Source: Streptomyces bacillaris (GTDB taxonomy: Bacteria; Actinomycetota; Actinomycetes; Streptomycetales; Streptomycetaceae). Taken from it: DNA of 64,000 bases. Location: the NCBI RefSeq assembly GCF_003268675.1, contig NZ_CP029378.1, positions 6,448,001 through 6,512,000 of the forward strand, in the 5' to 3' direction. The notes beneath the pieces are model-generated. The model was not told where the DNA came from, did no database searches, and saw only the letters and a program-made list of their open reading frames with translations. Positions 53,481 through 62,820 of this stretch are shown piece after piece; position 1 is the stretch's first letter, and every line of letters starts with the position of its first letter. The position numbers were made by a program, and so were the translations under genes.

Positions 53481-54398
53481 ATGTCGCTGACCAGCGATCC
53501 ACCCATCGATCCAGCCGCCGGCACCCCCGACGGACCCGCCGCGAAGAAGGCCGCCGGACCCGGCACCGACTACGGGGAGCTGACCGTCGTCCCGGCCCGC
53601 CACCCCTGGCGCTGGGTCGCCATCGCCGTCACCGCGGTCCTGGTCGCCCAGTTCATCAGCGGACTGGTCACCAACCCCGGCTGGGAGTGGGACGTCTTCG
53701 CGCAGTTCTTCGCCGCGCCCGTCATCCTCAAGGCCGTCTGGCTCACCCTCCAGCTGACCTTCTACGGCACGGCCCTCGGCTTCGCGCTCGGTATCGTGCT
53801 GGCCTTCATGCGCCTGTCGGCCAGCCCGTTCCTGCGGACGGTCGCGTACGGCTACATCTGGGCGTTCCGCTCCATCCCGCTCATCGTGCAACTGCTGTTC
53901 TGGTTCAACCTCGCCTATCTCTACAAGGAGTTGCAGTTCGGCATCCCGTTCGGACCGGGCTTCTTCACCTTCGACACGATGAACCTCGTCGGCGCGGTCA
54001 GCGCGGCCGTCCTCGGACTCGCCCTGCACCAGGCGGCCTACGCGGCGGAGATCGTGCGCGGTGGCGTACTCGCCGTCGGGAGCGGGCAGTTGGAGGCGGC
54101 GGCCGCCCTCGGCATCCCCAAGCTGCGCCAACTGCGCAAGATCGTGCTGCCGCAGGCGATGCGCTCCATCCTGCCCAACGCGGCCAACGAGATCATCTCG
54201 CTCTTCAAGGGCACCTCGATCGTCTCCGTCATGGCGATCGGCGAACTCTTCTACCAGGTCCAGGTCGTCTACGGCCGCAGCGGCCGGGTCGTCCCCCTGC
54301 TGATGGTCGCCACCGCCTGGTACATCCTCCTCACCACCGCCCTCTCGGTCATCCAGTACTACGTCGAACGTCACTACGCCAAGGGGGCCGTGCGATGA
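53481..54398 (+). CDS. amino-acid-type ABC transporter permease
   Basis: 305 residues; polar N-terminus of ~45 residues then membrane helices. [64 protein letters not shown] and the ATPase-contact loop [35 protein letters not shown]. It pairs naturally with the permease at 50717. AAGGA lies 7 bp upstream; ends inside the ATPase start (ATGA). Confidence 0.93.
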   Translation: MSLTSDPPIDPAAGTPDGPAAKKAAGPGTDYGELTVVPARHPWRWVAIAVTAVLVAQFISGLVTNPGWEWDVFAQFFAAPVILKAVWLTLQLTFYGTALGFALGIVLAFMRLSASPFLRTVAYGYIWAFRSIPLIVQLLFWFNLAYLYKELQFGIPFGPGFFTFDTMNLVGAVSAAVLGLALHQAAYAAEIVRGGVLAVGSGQLEAAAALGIPKLRQLRKIVLPQAMRSILPNAANEIISLFKGTSIVSVMAIGELFYQVQVVYGRSGRVVPLLMVATAWYILLTTALSVIQYYVERHYAKGAVR

Positions 54399-55168
54399 GC
54401 GCACCCAGCGATGCCATGGTCGAGATCCGCGCCGTCCACAAGAACTTCGGCTCCCTGGAGGTGCTGCGCGGCGTCGACCTCTCCGTGCGGCCCGGCGAGG
54501 TCACCGTCATCCTCGGCCCCTCCGGCTCCGGCAAGTCCACCCTGCTGCGCACCATCAACCACCTGGAGAAGGTCGACCAGGGGTGGATCAGCGTCGACGG
54601 CACCCTCGTCGGCTACCGCAGGGACGGCAACAAGCTCTACGAACTCCGCGAACGCGAGGTGCTCCGCCAGCGCACCAAGATCGGGTTCGTCTTCCAGAAC
54701 TTCAACCTCTTCCCCCACCTCACCGTGGTGGAGAACATCATCGAGGCGCCCGTCTCCGCCCTCCGCCGCTCCCGCAAGGAGGCCGTCGAGGCGGCGGAGA
54801 AGCTGCTCGCCCGGGTCGGCCTGGCCGACAAGGCGTCCGCCTACCCCGCCCAGCTCTCCGGCGGCCAGCAGCAGCGCGTCGCCATCGCCCGCGCCCTGGC
54901 GCTGGAGCCCAAGCTGCTCCTCTTCGACGAGCCGACCTCCGCGCTCGACCCGGAGCTGGTCGGTGAGGTCCTCGACGTCATCAAGGGCCTGGCCCACGGC
55001 GGCACCACGATGATCGTCGTCACCCATGAGATCGGCTTCGCCCGTGAGGTCGCCGACACCGTCGTCTTCATGGACGAGGGCCGGATCGTCGAGCAGGGCC
55101 CGCCCGCCGACGTCCTGGACCGCCCCACCCAGGAACGCACCCGCGCGTTCCTCTCCAAGGTTCTCTGA
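54395..55168 (+). CDS. amino-acid-type ABC transporter ATP-binding protein
   Basis: 257 residues, GlnQ/HisP type. Walker [20 protein letters not shown], an insert typical of the group ([49 protein letters not shown]), signature [16 protein letters not shown], Walker [20 protein letters not shown], and switch His in [11 protein letters not shown]. It is the only ATPase in this cluster, so it must serve both permeases and both binding proteins. Confidence 0.96.
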   Translation: MSAPSDAMVEIRAVHKNFGSLEVLRGVDLSVRPGEVTVILGPSGSGKSTLLRTINHLEKVDQGWISVDGTLVGYRRDGNKLYELREREVLRQRTKIGFVFQNFNLFPHLTVVENIIEAPVSALRRSRKEAVEAAEKLLARVGLADKASAYPAQLSGGQQQRVAIARALALEPKLLLFDEPTSALDPELVGEVLDVIKGLAHGGTTMIVVTHEIGFAREVADTVVFMDEGRIVEQGPPADVLDRPTQERTRAFLSKVL

Positions 55169-55235
55169 ACCGCCCTTTCTGTACCAACCGCCTTTCCTGT
55201 CCAACCTGTTCGCACCATCCACAAGGAGTACGTAC

Positions 55236-56210
55236 GTGTCCGTCCGCCGCAGCATCACCCTCGCCATCGCCACGCTCACCGCCACCGGACTGCTCACCGC
55301 CTGCGGCAACCCCGACGCCTCCACCGACGTGGCGGCGCCGAAGGGCGAGAAGGACACCGGGATCAACATCGGACCCGACCAGGACCGGATCAGAGGCAAG
55401 AAGGTGGACTCCATCGCCGCCCTCGTCCCCGAGGAGGTCCGCAAGCGCGGCACCCTCAAGATCGGGGCCAGCGCCACCTCCGTGGCACCCCTGGGCTTCT
55501 ACGCCACCGACGACAAGACCCGGATCGGCTCCGAGATCGACATCGCCACCCTCATCGTCGACACCCTCGGACTGAAGAGCCAGTTCGAGGAGGTCTCCTG
55601 GGAGAACCTCTTCGTCGGCCTGGACAGCTCCAAGTTCGACGCGGTCCTCTCCAACGTCACCGTGACCGAGGAGCGCAAGGAGAAGTACGACTTCGCCACC
55701 TACCGGCTCGACAACGTCGCCTTCGAGATCAAGAAGGGCGGCGGCTGGAAGGTGAAGGGCCCCGAGGACGTCGCAGGCAAGACCGTCTCCGTCGCCTCCG
55801 GCACCAACCAGGAGAAGATCCTCGTCGCGTGGAGCGAGGAGAACGTCAAGGCCGGACGGAAGCCGGTGGACATCAAGTACTTCCAGAACGAGAGCGACTA
55901 CTACCTGGCGCTCCAGTCCGGCCGCATCGACGCCCACCTCGGCCCGAGCCCCGCCGCCGCGTACCACGTCGCCACCGCGGGCCAGAGCGAGATCGCCGGA
56001 CAGATCTCCGGGGCCGGCGGCGACCTCCAGGGCAAGATCGCCGCTACCACCAAGAAGGACAGCGGCCTGGTCAAGGCGTACGCCGCCGCGATCGACCACA
56101 TCATCGAGGACGGCTCGTACGGCAAGGTCCTGGAGCGCTGGGGGCTGACCGGCGAGGCCGTGGAGAAGTCCGAGATCAACCCGCCCGGCCTGCCCAAGAC
56201 CAAGAGCTGA
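55236..56210 (+). CDS. amino-acid-type ABC transporter substrate-binding lipoprotein
   Basis: 324 residues. Lipoprotein signal ending LTATGLLTAC; mature N-terminus acidic. Family-3 binding fold: VPEEVRKRGTLKIGASATSVAPLGFYATDDKTRIGSEIDIATLIVDTLGLKSQFEEVSWENLFVGLDSSKFDAVLSNVTVTEERKEKYDFATY. It is plus-strand, in the operon, and differs in sequence from the divergent lipoprotein, so the transporter may take two related ligands. GTG with AAGGAG 7 bp upstream. Confidence 0.93.
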   Translation: MSVRRSITLAIATLTATGLLTACGNPDASTDVAAPKGEKDTGINIGPDQDRIRGKKVDSIAALVPEEVRKRGTLKIGASATSVAPLGFYATDDKTRIGSEIDIATLIVDTLGLKSQFEEVSWENLFVGLDSSKFDAVLSNVTVTEERKEKYDFATYRLDNVAFEIKKGGGWKVKGPEDVAGKTVSVASGTNQEKILVAWSEENVKAGRKPVDIKYFQNESDYYLALQSGRIDAHLGPSPAAAYHVATAGQSEIAGQISGAGGDLQGKIAATTKKDSGLVKAYAAAIDHIIEDGSYGKVLERWGLTGEAVEKSEINPPGLPKTKS

Positions 56211-56352
56211 CCCGGGGCACCCCCATCGGGGTCTCGCACCGCCGATGACCACCCGAGGGCTCCGGCCGGCCGGTCCCACCGCCACGGCCCGGCCGGCCGG
56301 ACACCCCCGGAGCGAGGCCCCCGACCCACCCGTCGACCCGAGAGGTCCCGCA

Positions 56353-57429
56353 ATGTCCGCCCGTACCTCCCTCCACCTGGCCGCCGAGATCGGCGGCCCG
56401 CCGCACTACGACGCAGGCCACTACCTCCGCCTCGCCCGGCTCGCCGAAGGCGGCGCCCTCGACTACGTCACCCTCGGCGACTCCTTCGCCCGTCCCGGGC
56501 TCGACGCGCTCGCGGTCCTCGCCCGTGTCGCGCCCGCCACCGACCGCATCGGCCTCGTCCCGACCGTCACCACCACCCATACCGAGCCCTTCCACGTCTC
56601 CTCGGCCGTCGCCTCCCTGGACTGGGTCAGCAACGGCCGGGCCGGCTGGCACGTCGAGGTTTCCACCACCGAGGCGGAGGCCCGGCTCTTCGGCCGCCGC
56701 CCCGCCGCCGCGCCCGCCGCCCTGTGGCAGGAGGCCGGAGAGGTGGCCGACGTCTCCGCCCGGCTCTGGGACAGCTGGGAGGACGACGCCGAGATCCGTG
56801 ACACCGCGACCGGACGCTTCATCGACCGGGACAAGCTGCACTACGTCGACTTCACCGGCTCCACCTTCACGGTGAAGGGCCCGGCCATCGTGCCCCGCCC
56901 GCCCCAGGGCCGCCCCGTCACCGTCATCGACGCCGTCGGCGCCCCCGCCAAGGAGGCCGCCGCCCGGCACGCCGACGTCATCCACATCCGGGCCACCACC
57001 CCGGAGCAGGCCGCCGCCCTCCGTCACGAACTGCGCACCAGGGCCGCCGCCCACGGGCGCGACCCCGACGCGCTGCGGGTCCTGGTCGCGCTCACCGTCG
57101 ACCTCGGTGACGTCGAGAGCGCTCCCGAACCCGGACTGGACAGCGGTCCCCAACTCGCCGCCCGCGGCACCTACTTCCGCGGCGGCCCGGTCGACCTGGC
57201 CGACCTCATCGCCCAGTGGCACCGCTCGGGCGCGGCCGACGGCTTCCACCTCACGCCCATCACCCCCGAGCGCGACCTCGAAAGGATCGTCAACGGCACC
57301 GTGGCCCTCCTCCAGCACCGCAGCCTCTTCCGCACCTTCCACCCCGGCGGAACCCTGCGCGAACACCTGGGCCTCGCCCGCCCCGCCAGCCGCTACGCGC
57401 GTGCCGCAACCGCGTCGAAGGAGGCCTGA
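56353..57429 (+). CDS. LLM-class flavin-dependent monooxygenase
   Basis: 358 residues, luciferase-like TIM barrel using FMNH2 and O2. HLAAEIGGPPHYDAGHYLRLARLAEGGALDYVTLGDSFARP, LVPTVTTTHTEPFHVSSAVASLDWVSNGRAGWHVEVSTTEAEARLFGRRP and VDLADLIAQWHRSGAADGFHLTPITPERDL follow the family. Such enzymes oxidise alkylated sulfur compounds or sulfonates. Ends 2 bp before the next monooxygenase, with which it is clearly co-expressed. Confidence 0.88.
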   Translation: MSARTSLHLAAEIGGPPHYDAGHYLRLARLAEGGALDYVTLGDSFARPGLDALAVLARVAPATDRIGLVPTVTTTHTEPFHVSSAVASLDWVSNGRAGWHVEVSTTEAEARLFGRRPAAAPAALWQEAGEVADVSARLWDSWEDDAEIRDTATGRFIDRDKLHYVDFTGSTFTVKGPAIVPRPPQGRPVTVIDAVGAPAKEAAARHADVIHIRATTPEQAAALRHELRTRAAAHGRDPDALRVLVALTVDLGDVESAPEPGLDSGPQLAARGTYFRGGPVDLADLIAQWHRSGAADGFHLTPITPERDLERIVNGTVALLQHRSLFRTFHPGGTLREHLGLARPASRYARAATASKEA

Positions 57430-57431
57430 CC

Positions 57432-58751
57432 GTGGCCCGCACCATGCATCTGGCCGCCCACTTCCCGGGCGTCAACGCCACCACCGTGTGGGCCGACCCC
57501 CGCTCCCGCAGCCAGATCGACTTCTCGTCCTTCGTCCATCTGGCCCGGACGGCGGAGCGCGGCAAGTTCGACTTCTTCTTCCTCGCCGAGGGGCTGCGGC
57601 TGCGCGAGCACAACGGGCGCATCCACGACCTGGACGTGGTCGGCCGTCCCGAGTCGCTGACCGTGCTGAGCGCGCTGGCCGCCGTCACCGAACGGCTCGG
57701 CCTCGCCGCCACCGTCAACGAGCCCTACGAGCTGGCCCGCCGCCTCGCCACCCTCGACCACCTCAGCGAGGGGCGCGCCGCCTGGAACGTGGTGACCTCC
57801 TCCGACGCCTTCACCGGGGAGAACTTCCGCCGGGGCGGCTATCTGGACCGGGCCGACCGCTACACCCGGGCCGCCGAGTTCGTCGCCACCGCCCGGGAGC
57901 TGTGGGACTCCTGGACGCCGGACGGCGCGTCGCGTCCCTTCGCCCACGAGGGCGAACAGTTCACGATCTCGGGCGAGTTCACCGTGCCCCGCTCCCCGCA
58001 GGGCCACCCGGTGGTCATCCAGGCCGGGGACTCCGGCGAGGGCCGGGAGTTCGCCGCTTCCGCCGCCGACATCATCTTCACCCGGCACGGCACCCTGGAG
58101 GCGGGCCGCGCCTTCTACGCCGACGTGAAGGCCCGGCTCGCCGCGTACGGGCGCGAGCCCGACGACCTCAAGATCATGCCCGGGGTCACCGTGGTGGTCG
58201 GGGACACCGACGCCGAGGCGCAGGAGCAGGCGTACGAGATCCGCCGCCAGCAGGTCTCCCCGCAGAACGCGATCCTCGCCGCCGAGCAGCTCTGGGGCCG
58301 CGACCTCTCCGCGTACGACCCCGACGGGCCGCTCCCCGAAGTCGACCCGGTTGTCGACTCGGGCCTGGTCAAGGGGCGGGTCCTGCACGGGGACCCTTCC
58401 CCGAGCTCTCGGCTGCGCTCGAGCGGGGGAGGCCCCACTTCCGTGGTGGCCCGGTGGCGTGCGGTCTCCGAGGCCAAGGGGCTCTCCCTGCGGCAGACGG
58501 TGATCGAGACGACCACCCGGCAGTCCTTCATCGGCTCGCCGCGGACGGTCGCGGCGGAGCTGACCGCCTTCGTCGACGAGCGGGCGGCCGACGGCTTCAT
58601 CCTCGTCCCCCACCTCACCCCCGGCGGCCTGGACGACTTCGTCGACCGGGTCGTCCCGCTCCTCCAGGAGAGCGGCGCGTTCCGCTCCGAGTACTCCGGC
58701 TCCACGCTGCGGTCGCACCTCGGCCTCGCGGAGCCGGTGTGGAAAGGTTGA
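57432..58751 (+). CDS. NtaA/SnaA/DszA-type FMN-dependent monooxygenase
   Basis: 439 residues. RTMHLAAHFPGVNATTVWADPRSRSQIDFSSFVHLARTAERGKFDFFFLAEGLRL, VTERLGLAATVNEPYELARRLATLDHLSEGRAAWNVVTSSDAFTGENFRRGGYL and VIQAGDSGEGREFAASAADIIFTR are diagnostic. Bacillus YtnJ (CmoJ), of this family, oxidises N-acetyl-S-alkyl-cysteines. Between VKGRVLHG and VVARWRAVSEAKGLS an extra ~17-residue stretch, encoded by an interspersed repeat (58390-58438), is inserted in frame in a region where relatives are shorter. Confidence 0.9.
   Translation: MARTMHLAAHFPGVNATTVWADPRSRSQIDFSSFVHLARTAERGKFDFFFLAEGLRLREHNGRIHDLDVVGRPESLTVLSALAAVTERLGLAATVNEPYELARRLATLDHLSEGRAAWNVVTSSDAFTGENFRRGGYLDRADRYTRAAEFVATARELWDSWTPDGASRPFAHEGEQFTISGEFTVPRSPQGHPVVIQAGDSGEGREFAASAADIIFTRHGTLEAGRAFYADVKARLAAYGREPDDLKIMPGVTVVVGDTDAEAQEQAYEIRRQQVSPQNAILAAEQLWGRDLSAYDPDGPLPEVDPVVDSGLVKGRVLHGDPSPSSRLRSSGGGPTSVVARWRAVSEAKGLSLRQTVIETTTRQSFIGSPRTVAAELTAFVDERAADGFILVPHLTPGGLDDFVDRVVPLLQESGAFRSEYSGSTLRSHLGLAEPVWKG
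58390..58438. repeat. interspersed palindromic repeat inside the monooxygenase gene
   Basis: Contains CCCCGAGCTCTCGGCT and GCTCGAGCGGGGGAGGCCCC, the two halves of a common ~45-bp Streptomyces repeat that I recognise from intergenic regions. Here it is in frame within coding sequence and adds about 16 residues. The arms pair imperfectly, forming a hairpin in the mRNA. Confidence 0.7.
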
Positions 58752-58755
58752 CCGC

Positions 58756-60728
<1,973 letters not shown>

Positions 60729-60818
60729 CCGGCGTAGGGGGCGCACCGCGGCCCCTGACCCGGCGCACCGGGCCCGCCCCCCGACGTACCGGCCGGGCCC
60801 GGTGCCGTCCGTACCCGC

Positions 60819-60850
60819 GAGCCCCCGTCCGGAATGCCGGACGGGGGCTC
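60819..60850 (+). terminator. sprB terminator
   Basis: Perfect 14-bp stem GAGCCCCCGTCCGG with its complement (60837-60850) around a 4-nt loop, 90 bp after the protease stop. Confidence 0.85.
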
Positions 60851-60928
60851 CCGCACGCCCCCGGCTCCTGAGACGATGGCGCCAGGACGGGCCGCACGGG
60901 AAGCGCCGACACCAGGGGGTCCAGCTCC

Positions 60929-61408
60929 GTGAATCGCATCGGGATCACCGGTCACCGCACCATCCCCGCCCGGGCCCGGAGCCATGTGCTCGCCGGACTT
61001 GGCTCGGCCCTCTCCGGGCTCGACGGCGCCACGGAGGTGCTCTCCAGCCTGGCCGTCGGCGCGGACCAGCTCTTCGCGGACCTGGCCCTCGCCCGGGGCG
61101 CCAAGCTGACGGCGGTGATCCCCAGCGGCGACTACGAGGCCTGCTTCGACACCGCCGCCGACCTCGCCCGCTACCGGCTCCTGAAGTCCCGCGCCGCCCA
61201 GGAGATCCGCCTCGACTTCCCGCACTCCACCGACGAGGCGTACTACGCGGCGGGCGCCTACATCGCCGACCACTGCGACCTGCTGCTGGCCGTCTGGGAC
61301 GGCCACCCGGCCCGGGGCCTCGGCGGCACCGGCGACATCGTGGACTACGCCCGTACGCTGGGCCGCCCGGTCACCGTCATCTGGCGGGACGGCGTGGAGC
61401 GGGGCTGA
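60929..61408 (+). CDS. SLOG-domain (Rossmann-like) protein
   Basis: 159 residues, one alpha/beta domain. It opens IGITGHRTIPARARSHVLAGLGSAL, then LSSLAVGADQLFADLALARGAKLTAVIPSGDYEACF, and ends ADHCDLLLAVWDGHPARGLGGTGDIVDYARTLGRPVTVIWRDG. The glycine-rich GITGH loop and the WDG-x-PARG-GGTGDIV strand-loop are the SLOG pattern: nucleotide-derivative sensors in conflict and signalling systems. It converges on the SLATT-like gene 18 bp away. GTG start; the spacing to a ribosome site is poor. Confidence 0.82.
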   Translation: MNRIGITGHRTIPARARSHVLAGLGSALSGLDGATEVLSSLAVGADQLFADLALARGAKLTAVIPSGDYEACFDTAADLARYRLLKSRAAQEIRLDFPHSTDEAYYAAGAYIADHCDLLLAVWDGHPARGLGGTGDIVDYARTLGRPVTVIWRDGVERG

Positions 61409-61426
61409 CCCACAGCTGATGGGCCG

Positions 61427-62356
61427 TCATGTACGGTGCCGGACCAGCCAGTCCGTGTGCTCGGGCGAGACGATCCGCTCGGTCTCGAAGACCGCCACCG
61501 GCCACTGCCGCTCGGTGAGCGTGGTCTCCATCGCGGCCTGCATCGACTCCAGGTCGTCCTCCACCAGGGAGTGCGCGGAGATCAGCGGATGGTGGCGGCG
61601 CAGCTCGTTCCAGGCGAGACAGGCCGCGCCGGCCGCCGACAGCACCCCGGTCAGTCCGAGCGAGCGCCCCACCCCGAAGGTCTGCAGCACGCTCAGCACC
61701 AGCGCCGGCAGGGTCAGCGCCACGATCGCCCCGGACCAGACGAGCGCACCGCGCCGGGAGACCAGCCGCCGTCTGCGGTACCACCGCCGCTGCTCGATCA
61801 GCCGGTCCCGCACATAGGTCTCCTTGCGGACGGTGAAGGCCTTGTCCCGCAACTCCCGCATGGATTCCGTGATGACCGCGCCGTCCTTCTCCGTCATCGT
61901 CTCCCGGGGATCGGTCCAGCCCACCTTCCGCAGTTCCTGGAGCCCCTCCTCCAGCCGGCTGGCGAAGAGCGCTTCGGGGTGCCGGGCCGAGGTGTCGAAG
62001 GGGGAGCCGTGGACCGCGTACCGCCAGCAGAGGGACTTGATGAACTCCGCCGCGGAGCGGTTGAGTTGCCAGTGCGACTTTGCTTTGCGGCGGGAGGCGA
62101 GGTAGGTCGTGAACAGGACACCCAGATACGCCAACACAGCCGCGCCGTAGAGGAGCTGGACGGTCAGCCCGTCCTCGGCGTGCCAGGGGAGCGCCGCGGG
62201 CACCGCGCCCGCCACGAGCAGCGCCAGCTGGGCCCGGGTGGTGTTCACGGCCTCCCGCTGGCGGGAGACGGCGATGGCGTCCGTACGGTGGAAGAGAGCG
62301 GGCAGGTCGGCGTTCCTGAAGACCATGCTCTGAAGAGGTCCGGGAATCGCCGTCAT
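61427..62356 (-). CDS. DUF4231/SLATT-type two-helix membrane protein
   Basis: 309 residues from an ATG with GGGAG 6 bp upstream on the coding strand. Two hydrophobic hairpins: LALLVAGAVPAALPWHAEDGLTVQLLYGAAVLAYLGVLFTTYLAS (residues ~40-85) and LVWSGAIVALTLPALVLSVLQTFGVGRSLGLTGVLSAAGAACLAW (~205-250), with long amphipathic stretches between. This is the SLATT/DUF4231 layout, predicted pore-forming effectors paired with SLOG or nucleotide-sensor proteins. Divergent from fxsA. Confidence 0.82.
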   Translation of the reverse strand: MTAIPGPLQSMVFRNADLPALFHRTDAIAVSRQREAVNTTRAQLALLVAGAVPAALPWHAEDGLTVQLLYGAAVLAYLGVLFTTYLASRRKAKSHWQLNRSAAEFIKSLCWRYAVHGSPFDTSARHPEALFASRLEEGLQELRKVGWTDPRETMTEKDGAVITESMRELRDKAFTVRKETYVRDRLIEQRRWYRRRRLVSRRGALVWSGAIVALTLPALVLSVLQTFGVGRSLGLTGVLSAAGAACLAWNELRRHHPLISAHSLVEDDLESMQAAMETTLTERQWPVAVFETERIVSPEHTDWLVRHRT

Positions 62357-62567
62357 GTTCACTCCCGTATCCCATGTAGTCGGGGCTCCGTTGTCGGAAT
62401 GAAAGATTCCGAACCATTTGGAGCAGTCCCGTATGTCACTCGGACTACGAGGCCGCGACACGAGTTGCGCACCTTGTTCCTGAGAGTAAAGTCGTGCCGC
62501 CAGGCACTGCAATGGTGCAACTGGCGGTGGTGCCCCCCTGACCGGAACGAGCCCCTCTAGGACGGCC

Positions 62568-62735
62568 GTGAAGACCTACGAATCATCCCCCATCTTCGCT
62601 GATGCGAAGAAGAGCCGTGTGCCGCTCGCCAAGATCGATCTCTCCGGTGGCCAGGCCGCCCGGAAGCTTGCGCGCGTGGTTCCCGCGGCCGACGGTCGCC
62701 TTCCCCGCATTTCCACTTTCAACTCCGCTCTCTGA
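62568..62735 (+). CDS. fxsA: FxSxx-COOH RiPP precursor peptide FxsA
   Basis: 55 codons from a GTG with AGGA 5 bp upstream: leader KTYESSPIFADAKKSRVPLA, a middle rich in Arg/Ala, and the C-terminus ISTFNSAL. The last five residues FNSAL fit the F-x-S-x-x-COOH rule exactly. In this family the radical SAM enzyme FxsB, encoded next, links the Phe ring to the Ser beta-carbon to form a three-residue cyclophane. Too short for ordinary gene calling, so it is easily missed. Precedes fxsB by 85 bp. Confidence 0.9.
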   Translation: MKTYESSPIFADAKKSRVPLAKIDLSGGQAARKLARVVPAADGRLPRISTFNSAL

Positions 62736-62774
62736 GACCCTCTCCGAAGGCTTCGGTTCCCTTCCGAAGGCTTT

Positions 62775-62797
62775 CGCGCCGACGGAATTCCGGCGCG
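62775..62797 (+). terminator. hairpin between fxsA and fxsB (possible attenuator)
   Basis: CGCGCCG and CGGCGCG form a 7-bp stem with a 9-nt loop, preceded by a direct repeat TCCGAAGGCTT (62747 and 62765). It could cause partial termination so that precursor outnumbers enzyme. No T-run, so weak. Confidence 0.5.
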
Positions 62798-62820
62798 GAA
62801 CGCTGGACTAGACTGGGGGA

